A stretch of DNA of 64,000 nt from the NCBI RefSeq assembly GCF_000003815.2, contig NC_049982.1:33789978-33853977 (forward strand), written 5' to 3'. The position numbers and the translations under genes are program-made. Each line of letters opens with the position of its first letter. The first letter of the stretch is position 1. Positions 21,697-31,740 of this stretch are shown here, in pieces. Below the pieces are notes generated by a model. The model was not told the origin of the DNA. It searched no databases and was given only the letters and a program-made list of their open reading frames with translations. This DNA is from Branchiostoma floridae. Its lineage: Eukaryota; Chordata; Leptocardii; Amphioxiformes; Branchiostomatidae.

Positions 21697-21711
21697 ATGC
21701 TTTGAAAGCAT
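21697..21711 (+). promoter_or_regulatory. 3' UTR triloop hairpin 4 of gene B
   Basis: ATGCTT-TGA-AAGCAT: same 6-bp stem as gene A's 10187-10201, with a different 3-nt loop (TGA versus CAA). It sits in the same order and spacing after TCACGTGATTA. Confidence 0.5.
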
Positions 21712-21960
21712 TGAAATAAGTTGTATGATAAGAATCCTTTTGGGATTGGAATAGTTGGCTCCCATTGCGAGCTCTTAGCTCTTCATGTAACGTTACGGAT
21801 TGCAAATTTGCTTGTAATTAGAATTCTATGTGAAATCAAAGAAGAATATTGATTTACCGTGGCCGACAAGTACAAGTTTCTGAATCAGAGGTGCTGCGCA
21901 GCTGAAGCAGAAACCCTTACTTGTCGGCCAAGATTAGCATGACAGTTCTGTTCTTCATTT

Positions 21961-22891
21961 AAGCCTAGGTTACATATAGCCGAATTTAGCTCCCGACTCT
22001 CTCCTGACTATGGTTAGGAGTGATTCGGGAGCTAAGTCGGCTGTAGCCGGCTAGGGTTCGGCTGAGTCGGCTGGCGTTTGGCTGAGTCGGCTGGTGTTCG
22101 GCTGCGCCATCCACATGTTTTGAAATGTTCAAAACATTCGACTCTGAACGGCGGGTCTGGAATGGGTTGGTTGTCGGTCGGCTGGTGTTCGGCTGGTGTT
22201 CGGGAGTAAGTCAGCAGTCAAATTCAAATATTAACCACGCCATAAGCACTGCTGACTTACTCCCAGCTTGTTTCCAACCTACTTACAATTCAACCCCCAA
22301 ATCATAGACAAATCTCTGTTAGCTCAATCCCAAGCAAAATGACTATTAGGCGAATCACCCCCGAACTTCACACGACCGACATCCAGCCCAAAACAAAAAG
22401 AACCATAAATGCCGTATTAGAGCTATCTGTGATCCAAATTTGATCTCTTGGTAATGTTTACAAAATAGAAGAAAGGACTACCAGTATTTTGATTAAAAAC
22501 AAAAATGGCCTCTTTTTTGAAAGTCGCTGATTATGTCCATTTCAAGTCGTGAGAGGGTCTGCAATCGGCTGGGAATCAGGAGTGATTCGGTAGTCTGCGG
22601 CAAGAGGTCGGGATGATTGGGAATAGGTTATTGTCACAATTGTCACAATGTCAATACTGTTACAATGTCATTCACCAACACAGATGAAAGTTTCATGCTA
22701 AGATGGGAATAGGTTAGATAGCATTCGGGACACAGTTGGGAGTAAGTCATTTACTCGACGGGACATGTTCGGCGCTTAAAGACAGGCGTGGCCTAAACTG
22801 GTCAGACTGCTCCCGAACACCAGCCGACCTGAGTCGGCTAAGGGTCGGCTGGTGTTCGGGAGCTAAATTAGGCTATGTGTAACCTGGGCTT
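21961..22891. mobile_element. non-autonomous TIR element with CGGCTGG tandem motifs
   Basis: Inverted ends of about 35 bp: AAGCCTAGGTTACATATAGC at the left and, inverted, AAGCCCAGGTTACACATAGC at the right, both continuing into AATTTAGCTCCCGA. Subterminal GTCGGCTGGTGTTCGG motifs are repeated at both sides. No transposase ORF. The target duplication cannot be fixed unambiguously (TTTAA versus TTTAG flanks). Confidence 0.75.
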
Positions 22892-22954
22892 TAGATATAC
22901 AAACAATCAATAGATTCATGGTACGATGAAAGGAAACAAAATTTGGTAATCTTT

Positions 22955-23215
22955 ATATAATAATCACCAGGTGTATTTTGCCAGCCAGTAGGTACCCATT
23001 ATGAGTAATGAGGCTGATTAACGTGGTCGAGGCACCTCCTCGAGCACGGGACCCCCGTTTTACGTCCCTCCCGGAAGACGATTTCGTGGAAAGCTTCGTG
23101 AGGCTACAGCAATCCGGACGTCCTTGGTTGGTCTCCCATCCAAGCACTGTCCGGACCGTCGCGTTGCTTAACTTCCGAGATCGAGGGATCGGGTGTACCA
23201 ACGCGCCACACATAG
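22955..23215 (-). mobile_element. 5S rRNA-derived SINE
   Basis: On the minus strand the head reads ...CCCGATCCCTCGATCTCGG, then AAGTTAAGCAACG, then CTTGGATGGGAGACC (plus 23130-23144). These are the A-box region and C-box region of 5S rRNA in correct order and spacing. The 3' body (22955-23100) has GGTCCCGTG and GGGTACCTACTGGCTGG, which recall the body of the tRNA-derived SINE copies in this window. SINE3-type elements with 5S promoters are known in fishes. Divergence in the 5S part rules out a functional 5S gene. Confidence 0.75.
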
Positions 23216-23569
23216 AGTAAAATCATTGGGCAAAGAAAGTATAGAAATTTTATATTGAGACCAATGTTGAGTAGATTGATTTTGCTTTAGGCCACAGCAA
23301 GTAAATTTTATGGATGACGTCCTATGCCGAGTGCAAAAATAATAAGATAAAAAAAATCAAGTTGGGTAAAGAAAACAAGATGGCTAAATATTCAAAATAA
23401 ACACCATAAGTGTCGTAACAAGATTTGAATTGACAAAACGTGACACAACTACAAGGTTTTTCATTCCTGTATTAAAGAAGTGAACTACTGTAGTAAAAGT
23501 GGCCCTTTTGCAAGTATCCAACAAGTTTAACTTCTGCAACTATAGTCTTGGCGGTGTACCGAAAGTGCG

Positions 23570-23680
23570 AAAAGGAACGAAAAGGAACGAAAAGGAACGA
23601 AAAGGAACGAAAAGGAACGAAAAGGAACGAAAAGGAACGAAAAGGAACGAAAAGGAGCGAAAAGGAACGAAAAGATCGGA
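23570..23680 (+). repeat. (AAAAGGAACG)n array, left arm
   Basis: About 11 copies of a 10-bp unit with two variants near the inner end. Mirror-image partner at 24936-25056. Repetitive ORFs here (RNEKERKGTK) are not genes. Confidence 0.95.
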
Positions 23681-23973
23681 TAGGAACGAAGTATGAAGCA
23701 ACTTGAAATAAAATCAATGGTAATGTAAGGCAACGGTAAACTGTGATCGGCAAATGCATATGAAACGGGCTTTACTTTGGCATTTTGCGGCTTCCTCCAC
23801 GAAATTCCTATAGCCCCAATGGTTCAATGGAGGAATGGATATTGATGAGACCTATCTATGCATATCTATGCTCATGTACTTGTTAATGTGGTTATAACAT
23901 TCCTTAGAATATCCATATTACATTTATATTATAAAATTTCACAAGAAGAAATGGATTATGTCGAGAACGATTG

Positions 23974-24745
23974 NNNNNNNNNNNNNNNNNNNNNNNNNNN
24001 NNNNNNNNNNNNNNNNNNNNNNNNNNNNNNNNNNNNNNNNNNNNNNNNNNNNNNNNNNNNNNNNNNNNNNNNNNNNNNNNNNNNNNNNNNNNNNNNNNNN
24101 NNNNNNNNNNNNNNNNNNNNNNNNNNNNNNNNNNNNNNNNNNNNNNNNNNNNNNNNNNNNNNNNNNNNNNNNNNNNNNNNNNNNNNNNNNNNNNNNNNNN
24201 NNNNNNNNNNNNNNNNNNNNNNNNNNNNNNNNNNNNNNNNNNNNNNNNNNNNNNNNNNNNNNNNNNNNNNNNNNNNNNNNNNNNNNNNNNNNNNNNNNNN
24301 NNNNNNNNNNNNNNNNNNNNNNNNNNNNNNNNNNNNNNNNNNNNNNNNNNNNNNNNNNNNNNNNNNNNNNNNNNNNNNNNNNNNNNNNNNNNNNNNNNNN
24401 NNNNNNNNNNNNNNNNNNNNNNNNNNNNNNNNNNNNNNNNNNNNNNNNNNNNNNNNNNNNNNNNNNNNNNNNNNNNNNNNNNNNNNNNNNNNNNNNNNNN
24501 NNNNNNNNNNNNNNNNNNNNNNNNNNNNNNNNNNNNNNNNNNNNNNNNNNNNNNNNNNNNNNNNNNNNNNNNNNNNNNNNNNNNNNNNNNNNNNNNNNNN
24601 NNNNNNNNNNNNNNNNNNNNNNNNNNNNNNNNNNNNNNNNNNNNNNNNNNNNNNNNNNNNNNNNNNNNNNNNNNNNNNNNNNNNNNNNNNNNNNNNNNNN
24701 NNNNNNNNNNNNNNNNNNNNNNNNNNNNNNNNNNNNNNNNNNNNN
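23974..24745. other. assembly gap (772 N)
   Basis: Run of N inside the Mutator-like element. Confidence 1.
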
Positions 24746-24935
24746 TTTAGTCCTTACTTTCTTATCTCAGTTCCGTTTCTTTGTATTTCGCAGATCTTCA
24801 AAGAATAATTTAGCCACACAAAAACAACAGCCTGAAACAGCGGTGTAAAAATAAAACACGTTTCATATGCTTCTAACGCCCGCAGTACCGATTCCTTATA
24901 TTCTCATTGATTTTGTTTAAGTTTGCTTCATACTC

Positions 24936-25056
24936 CGTTCCTTTTCGTTCCTTTTCGTTCCTTTTCGTTCCTTTTCGTTCCTTTTCGTTCCTTTTCGTTC
25001 CTTTTCGTTCCTTTTCGTTCCTTTTCGTTCCTTTTCGTTCCTTTTCGTTCCTTTTC
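24936..25056 (-). repeat. (AAAAGGAACG)n array, right arm (inverted)
   Basis: About 12 near-perfect units, inverted relative to 23570-23680. More homogeneous than the left array. Confidence 0.95.
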
Positions 25057-25259
25057 GCACTTTCGGTAGACCCAGTCTTGGCTACCTCCTTAGTGTCACT
25101 TCTACCACGTACCAGTATGATTAGTAGGCTACAACACATGTTTGCCTATTTTGGTCTATCTAACCATTCTTGAAGAGGAAAAATTCTTTATTTTTCTGAA
25201 GTCAGGCGAAAATTAATGAGCTCGTCGATGTCATCCATAGAATTTACGTGCTATGTAGA

Positions 25260-26045
25260 TATATTAACAAGCAATAGGCGTTGTAACTAATACTAACTAC
25301 GACTACGACTCATGCTACAAAAACGGTTTATTATCTATAGAGCAAAATCATTTTGGCAACATTGATCTCCAGGAAAGTATATAACTTGATGTCAAGACTA
25401 ATGTAGAGTAGATACACAGGCTGTATTGGGTTACAGGACAACGGCGTTTGTTTCTCGTACGTAATGAAATACTGTAAAAGTTATAGTAAATTCTGACAAT
25501 TGATACAGCGAATGTGCATGGGCATCGTCTTGTAACAATATGGAACAATATAACTATTCAGACTTGTTGTCTTTTTTTTTCAAAAAGCCAATGCTTTTTA
25601 GAGGATCTCATATCAAAAATGCTGTTTTTAACACAACAACTGTTACCACACTAGAAAATACCAGCCTTTCTAGGAGAACACGATTACTTGTAGATAATAA
25701 ATTTTTTTAAATCATTTGAACTGAGATAAGCAAACCTGATAATCACCATATTCCCATGATACGTTACTGGGTAAAGACTATGCTATATATGTCGTCGGGA
25801 CGCCAAGGCCCAGCCATCCGCGGGCGACATTCTTGACAGGCCGCCCACTAAAGTACTGGTACTCTTACCCTGAACGGGAACACGCCGGAATCACAAATCC
25901 TCCGGGGCACGTGCGCAGTGCTCTCGGCCACTGTTTCTTCCTTTCATCGCTACCTTTCCGACATATGTTACTGTATCTTTGTATGGAGAGATCCCCGCCT
26001 TTTTTTAAAGTAAGCTCAAAGGCAATGGTAACGCAACGATATCGG
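25260..26045. other. no feature recognised
   Basis: No gene or repeat recognised between two transposons. Confidence 0.4.
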
Positions 26046-26228
26046 TAAAGGTGCACTCTCACTGCACTTGGGGCACGCTTGCGGCATTGCTGCGTTCGAA
26101 AACGGAAACCTTTACGGAACCTAGAGGCACCCCCGCGAAACCTAGAGGTGCCGCAAACAAACCTAGAGGTGGCGGTTGCAAGCTCGACGATTTTTGGAAA
26201 GTTGAAAAATAACGCAAGTGGCAAGATG

Positions 26229-26335
26229 CCGCAACAGTGCCGCAACAGTGCCGCAACAGTGCCGCAACAGTGCCCCAACAGTGCCCCAACAGTGCCCCAA
26301 CAGTGCCCCAACAATGCCCCAACAGTGCCCCAAGC
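26229..26335 (+). repeat. 11-bp minisatellite with a variant switch
   Basis: Four units of CCGCAACAGTG are followed by five of CCCCAACAGTG; the consensus resembles the transposon's own end (GCAACAGTGCCGCA at 27629-27642). Confidence 0.9.
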
Positions 26336-26509
26336 ATCAAAAGTTAGCATCCTTTTATCACTGAAAAGCTATTTTGGATGCATCTCTTATCATTTTACCG
26401 TCTTTGATTCAGTTGAACAACACTGCGGTTTCCACAAAACTTGGACAGAACTATACCTGCTACTCGGACAGAACTATACCTGCTACAGCTCGGCACTGAC
26501 TGAACTCTC

Positions 26510-26849
26510 CCTCACATCACTGTCTCAGAGACGTCATGACCTATGCAGTTCTTATGCTCGTTCACTGTATAGATTCCCGACCTACAGGGACTGGTTCCCT
26601 CCCTGTCAGAAGGAGATTACTGGCAGAAATACACGTTCAGCCAACAAACTGCAGGTCCCCAGAGCCAACACCTCTCGTTTAAGGAAAAGTCCAATATACT
26701 ATATGGTCTCACTACTCAATGACGACATTGTATGAACTATGTGTTTCTACCTTCCCAGTTTGTAAATAAGTCTGCGTAATGATGTGATTATTGATGTACA
26801 TATGTATATAGTTGGAACAGTTTTTAAGCCATTTTTAACTGTGAACAAG
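26510..26849 (+). pseudogene. LINE ORF2 C-terminus and 3' UTR fragment (CR1/Crack-like)
   Basis: The plus frame ends in RRHDLCSSYARSLYRF, RDWFPP, EITGRNTRSANKL, then KSPIYYMVSLLND and a stop at 26733-26735. This is the characteristic C-terminal tail of CR1-like LINE ORF2 (LC..FA...; PR..T.R...SPI.Y...LLN). It continues as 3' UTR into the N gap at 26850. The upstream part of the frame is TIR and minisatellite sequence, so it is a truncated insertion, not a gene. Confidence 0.65.
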
Positions 26850-27320
26850 NNNNNNNNNNNNNNNNNNNNNNNNNNNNNNNNNNNNNNNNNNNNNNNNNNN
26901 NNNNNNNNNNNNNNNNNNNNNNNNNNNNNNNNNNNNNNNNNNNNNNNNNNNNNNNNNNNNNNNNNNNNNNNNNNNNNNNNNNNNNNNNNNNNNNNNNNNN
27001 NNNNNNNNNNNNNNNNNNNNNNNNNNNNNNNNNNNNNNNNNNNNNNNNNNNNNNNNNNNNNNNNNNNNNNNNNNNNNNNNNNNNNNNNNNNNNNNNNNNN
27101 NNNNNNNNNNNNNNNNNNNNNNNNNNNNNNNNNNNNNNNNNNNNNNNNNNNNNNNNNNNNNNNNNNNNNNNNNNNNNNNNNNNNNNNNNNNNNNNNNNNN
27201 NNNNNNNNNNNNNNNNNNNNNNNNNNNNNNNNNNNNNNNNNNNNNNNNNNNNNNNNNNNNNNNNNNNNNNNNNNNNNNNNNNNNNNNNNNNNNNNNNNNN
27301 NNNNNNNNNNNNNNNNNNNN
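26850..27320. other. assembly gap (471 N)
   Basis: Run of N inside the 26050-27736 transposon. Confidence 1.
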
Positions 27321-27755
27321 TTTCATTTGAGAAATTTGAAAATTGTTGAATAAACCTATAAACATACATCACTTCACATACATGGTGCAAGTACACATAA
27401 TCAATCGAGTCAAATCTGGTATATGGTTAGTGTCCGTTCATTGGGGTCCTTTCTTTTACTGTAAAAGTTTTTAAGGTTATTTACAAAATCTGTAACATGT
27501 AATTCATCATCATAAGGGAAATACTTTCATTACGTATCTTATTTTGGGCCATTTTCATCATTTTCCAGTGATTTTTCATAAAATGACAAGGCTGCGATTT
27601 CCAATAACATGTTCATTTAGTCTAGAGACGCAACAGTGCCGCACGTCAGTGAGAGAGCAAGAGAAAATCGGCGAAATTAACAGTGAACGAACCCAGCAAT
27701 GCCGCAAGCGTGCCCCACGTGCAGTGAGAGTGCACCTAAAAGCGCTGCACGTTAA

Positions 27756-27914
27756 CCATAGCCTCTACCAGGCTCCGTGGATCGGTAGAATCATTATCCT
27801 CACCACGAAGAAACGTACTCTTCTGGTCGGCTAACTCCCCTAGCGTACTATTGACTCTATTTGTCCAATTTCTACAATTAGACCACCGATCCACGAAGCC
27901 TGGTAGAGGCTACG
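27756..27914. mobile_element. short MITE with TTAA target duplication
   Basis: Inverted ends: CCATAGCCTCTACCAGGCT at the left and, inverted, CGTAGCCTCTACCAGGCT at the right, continuing through CGTGGATCGGT. TTAA lies directly outside both ends (27752-27755 and 27915-27918). Length 159 bp. The TTAA site and C-starting TIR suggest a piggyBac-type non-autonomous element. Confidence 0.7.
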
Positions 27915-28059
27915 TTAAACAGGCAGCCACCGCCTTAGCCCAAGCAGCACAGCCTTAGCCCAAGTAGCACAGGAAAAGACAACACATAAAAAACATAGGT
28001 GGGTTCTCAGGGCGGTTTTAATAGTGAACAGTAGCGGAGACAGGTTGTTTCGCAGCAAT

Positions 28060-28540
28060 CATCGTCATCATCAGCCCCATAGATTTTTTATCAGCCGCAC
28101 AGCAACAACTGTCATGCTGACTCAACATGCTTTTCGTCCCCTGGCGGCGCCTATCTCCTCTCCGGGACATGGTGAATGATGTAAATCACCGTGTGGCTGA
28201 CACGAGAAAGAGTTTCGCCAGGCCTCCATCCGGGTGATTTGTAGTGAATCACCAATTCCAGACAGAATTGTTTGCTCCATCGCAAAACGCACCATCGCAC
28301 GTGTGGTGGGTTCTTTAGCGTGCTTGAGGTGTGGCTCTCCCCAAACACGGGACCTCAATCTAACGTCCTATCCGAGGGACGGCCCTTGCCGAAGCTAGAT
28401 ACTCATTTTCACCTGAGTCAAGTGAGGAAAGTCGTGTAAAGTGCCTTTCCCAAGGGCACAATATCGGTGACACGGCAGGATTCGAACTCGAGACCTCTCG
28501 GTCCCGAGCCAAATAAGCTGCCGCTGCGCCATGCGGTCTC
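28060..28540 (-). mobile_element. full-length tRNA-derived SINE with 12-bp TSD
   Basis: Flanked by TTTCGCAGCAAT at 28048-28059 and 28541-28552. On the minus strand the tRNA-like head begins with GACCGCATGGCGCAGCGG (A box) and has GAGTTCGAATCC (B box, plus 28478-28490). The body follows (GGCACTTTACACGACTTTCC, then GAGGTCCCGTGTTTGGGGAG) and the 3' end is GATGATGACGATG. The GATG-like tail suggests mobilisation by an RTE-type LINE (inference). Confidence 0.88.
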
Positions 28541-28689
28541 TTTCGCAGCAATGTCAGTTTGCAAACGTCAGTTCGCAACAAGGCAAGTCGTTTCGCAACA
28601 GGTACAAGTCGTTTCGCAACATTTGAATTTTATTAATCTTGAAAGCCTATTAGTATTAGAAATCCTAACATAATTATGCTATAATTATA

Positions 28690-31600
28690 CCGCGTAAAAA
28701 TCTGGGAATCACACTGGGAATTGGCACATGGAATGTCAGAACACTTAACGCTCAACAATTGGAATATGAGCTGACGATCTATAGATGGGATATTATAGGA
28801 ATAGCTGAGGCAAGATTAACAGGCACAAGCGAACTAGTCACTGATGAAGGGCACACTGTTTACTATAGTGGTCATGAACGTCTACATCAACAGGGTACTG
28901 CGATAATGGTACATAAGAAGATCAAGGCGGCCGTAATCGAGTTCCACCCTGTTTCAAGTCGACTTATGGTACTACGTTTTAAATCCACTCCATTTAATCT
29001 CACTGTGTTACAGGCGTATGCGCCAACGGCAGAAGCCTCCAGTACAGATCTGGATAACTTCTATGATGACTTAACCCAAACAATGCAAAGAGTTCACAAG
29101 AAGGATATAACCATACTACAAGGAGATTTCAACGCAAAAATAGGCACAGATGCCCACAAGGATTGGAAAGGGACAGTGGGTAAGCATGGACTGGGCAAGA
29201 CAAATGACAGTGGCCTACGTTTACTAGAGTTTGCTAGGTACCATAGCCTAGCTATAGTAAACACCTATCCACGACACAAAACCAGCAGGAAGGCAACTTG
29301 GCACTCGCCAGGTGGCAAAACCCACAACATGATAGTACATCCTCATAGGGAAAAGACACTTGAGTAGCCTAAACCTAGCACAAACCCGCACCTTCCCAGG
29401 TGCGGATGTTGGGAGCGATCATGACTTAATAATGACAACACTAACAGTCAGTCTGAAGACACCGCATAAAAGGGAAAACGCAAGAACACGCTATGACACA
29501 GAAAAACTTAAGGACCCAAGCATTCCACTTCCTCTTCCCTTGCCTCTTCCCTCATGACCTCAATGAAAAGCGGCCTGCAGGCTGATTTGAGCTTTCATGA
29601 ATAAATAAAGGTTCAAACAAACAAACAAAACAATTCTTGCTGCATTCCAGGAGGACGTGGAAGCAGATTTCACCCCTACTGCCGACAGCATTGCAGAGGA
29701 CAAACTCGCGACTGAAGCAGAAACAAATCTGAAAGCTGCGGCAGAAAGCATACTAGGGAAAGCACGGCGAACAAAACATCCATGGATATCAGCTGAAGTC
29801 CTCCAAAAGTGCGACGACAGAAGGGAAAGGAAAAAGGTTAGATTCAAAACACGACAAAAGAACAATGAGTATCAGAATGCAAACCGGGAAGTTAAACGGG
29901 CCATTAGAGAGGCAAAGGAAGTATGGATACGCCAGGAGTGCAGTAAGATAGAAGAGGGCATACAGAACAACAACACTAAGCAAGCATACCAGACTTTGAA
30001 GACACTGACTCAGAAGACGGTAAACAGAAACACAGGCATCGAGGACGACGAAGGTAACTTATTAACTACAAAAATTAAAGTTAGACATAACAAGACGCTG
30101 GAAAGAGTACTGTCATGAGTTGTACAATTACCAGCTGACAGCAGAACAAGACGTACTGGAAGAACTGAAAGCACACACATGACAACTACAAGAAGAAGAT
30201 GACCCTGATATCCTTGAAGCAGAAGTGATCTCAGCCATCAAAACCTTAAAACTAGGAAAGTCACCCGGCATTGACAACATACCTGCAGAGTTACTGAAAG
30301 CTGGAGGTGACCCCCAGTGGTCAAGGTGTACACTAAAATATGTAACCATGTATACAAAACAGGGGACTGGCCAGAGGACTGGACAACTTCTATTGACATA
30401 CCGCTCCCAAAGAAAGGAAACCTAAAGAACTGCCAGAACTATCGCACTATCAGCCTGATCTCGCACCCAAGTAAAATTCTTCTAAAGATCATCCTAAAGC
30501 GGCTTCAACCACAAGCTGAACAGATCCTCGCAGAAGAACAGGCCGGATTTAGGAAAGGCAGGTCCTGCGCTGAGCAGATCTTCAATCTACGTATTATCTG
30601 TGAGAAGTACAGGGAACTTGGGAAACCAGTGTACCACACATTTGTTGACTACAAGAAGTGCTTTGATAGGGTATGGCAGAACGGACTTTGGGCAGTAATG
30701 CGACGCTTCAACATAAGTCGGGGCATCATTAACTCCATTGAAGTACTCTACAAAGCGTCACAAAGCATAGTCATGATAGGCGACGAGTTCAGCGAATGCT
30801 TCCCAACGTCAGTAGGAGTGCGGCAATGGTGCCTGCTGTCACCAACACTCTGCAACATCTTCTTGGAGAACATCATGAGAGAAGCCTTGCTACCACTAGA
30901 GTCACCGGTCAAACTCGCAGGTCTCATCATCAACCACCTACAATTTGCCGATGATGTTGACATGATCGATGGCTGTAAACAAGACCAACAAACTCACTTT
31001 AGCTGCCTGGACTCTACCAGTAGGAGATACGGTATGGAAGTCAGCCTAGAGAAGACCAAGTGCGTAGTGACTGGCCCGTCAGACACAGTACAGGTTACAG
31101 TGAGAGGCACTGACCTAGAACAGGTTAGTGAATTTACATACCTGGGATCCCTTCAGACAGAGGACTGTAGCTCAGTGAGAGAGATAAAGGTCAGAATAGC
31201 TAAGGCAACTTCCGTATTGTCAAGGTTAAAACACTTCTGGAATAGCCATAACATTTCCCCGCAAACAAAAATCCATCTACTACGCTCCCTTGTGTTATCA
31301 GTCTTCCTATATGGAGCTGAGGCATGGACTTTAAACGCTGAGATTGTGAAACGGATTAATGCATTCGAGATGAACTGCTACCGAAGACTACTCCGGGTCC
31401 ACTGGTCATCGCACACCACAAACAGAGAAGTCATGCAGCGTGTTAATGCCCTGGTAGGCCCGTGTCCCAGTTTCCTTTCGCTTGTGAAAAGAAGAAGCTA
31501 CAGTGGATTTGGCCATGCTACAAGAGCAAAGGTCACTCTGACTCACACTATACTGCAAGGAAGGGCGGAGGGTGTAAGACCTAGGGAACATCCACGACGG

Positions 31601-31740
31601 ACTTGGACTAGTGACCTGAAAGAATGGTCGGGACAAACAGCTAGAAACCCTGGCTGAAGATAGAAGATGGAAAACTTACGTTGATGGCATTGCTGCCCCT
31701 ACGGCCGGTGAGGCTATGGGACCGGTGAGGTGAGGTAAAA
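28690..31740 (+). pseudogene. RTE-like non-LTR retrotransposon (endonuclease + reverse transcriptase), decayed
   Basis: Plus-strand coding remnants in order. APE-type endonuclease, 28696-29450: GIGTWNVRTLN, AEARLTG, LQGDFNAKIG and, after a frameshift near 29325, GSDHDLIM. Linker, 29640-30110. Reverse transcriptase, 30230-31657: SPGIDNIPAELL, then in another frame QAGFRKGRSCAEQIFNLR, FVDYKKCFDRVW, the catalytic FADD of LQFADDVDMIDG, FTYLGS and YGAEAWTLN. The element should encode one ORF; here stops and frameshifts (about 29325, 29510, 30115, 30180, 30330, 31655) break it. GVRQWC replaces the usual GVRQGC. It ends in a GTGAGGTGAGGT tail. Clade call (RTE/BovB-like) by eye. Confidence 0.82.
29527..29645 (+). 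mobile_element. short retroposon insertion in the LINE
   Basis: About 115 bp ending in AATAAATAAAGGTTC and (AAAC)n interrupts the LINE coding sequence. GCATTCCA occurs at both boundaries (29519-29526 and about 29641-29648), a candidate target duplication. Confidence 0.5.

Larger units (their letters stand above)
23553..25073. mobile_element. Mutator-like TIR element with minisatellite arms, 9-bp TSD
   Basis: The element is flanked by direct AGTCTTGGC at 23544-23552 and 25074-25082. Its ends, GGTGTACCGAAAGTGCG and (inverted) GGGTCTACCGAAAGTGCG, run into oppositely oriented arrays of a 10-bp unit (AAAAGGAACG). Beyond these, matching inner arms continue (GAAGTATGAAGCAA versus inverted GGAGTATGAAGCAA; GCATATGAAACG on both). 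The centre is an assembly gap (772 N). A 9-bp duplication and GG-starting TIRs fit Mutator-like elements. No transposase is seen, but the gap could hide one. Confidence 0.8.
23290..25258. mobile_element. PIF/Harbinger-like MITE, copy C, interrupted
   Basis: Left end GGCCACAGCAAGTAAATTTT after TTA; right end is an inverted, more diverged version (ATCCATAGAATTTACGTG). Interior blocks match copies A (41116-41621) and B (50858-51374), with C inverted relative to B. It was split by the TIR element at 23553-25073. Without that insertion and one copy of its 9-bp duplication, copy C would be about 440 bp. Confidence 0.75.
26050..27736. mobile_element. TIR DNA transposon with TAAA flanks
   Basis: Ends are GGTGCACTCTCACTGCAC (26050) and its inverse (to 27736), each continuing into GGGGCACGCTTGCGGCATTG with one mismatch region. 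TAAA precedes the left end (26046-26049) and follows the right end (27737-27740), a candidate 4-bp target duplication. Inside lie an 11-bp minisatellite, a LINE 3' fragment and a 471-N gap. No transposase is visible. Superfamily unknown. Confidence 0.75.

Noticed and set aside
23105..23215. A functional 5S rRNA gene
   Set aside because: Too many differences from 5S in the middle and a SINE-type body attached.
23858..24848. Long plus-strand ORFs of 259-316 codons
   Set aside because: They consist almost entirely of N from the assembly gap.
23499..25173. Lys/Glu/Arg-rich or Phe/Ser-rich repeat proteins, and the idea of a CRISPR-like array
   Set aside because: The 10-bp units are contiguous with no spacers and belong to transposon arms; the genome is eukaryotic.
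26079..26735. 218-codon ORF as a novel gene
   Set aside because: It joins TIR, minisatellite and a LINE C-terminus in one frame by chance.
26784..27396. ORFs of 176-190 codons on both strands
   Set aside because: Composed of gap N; only short flanks are real sequence.
30317..31657. 446-codon RT ORF as a host gene
   Set aside because: It is the RT half of a decayed LINE whose endonuclease and linker are out of frame upstream.
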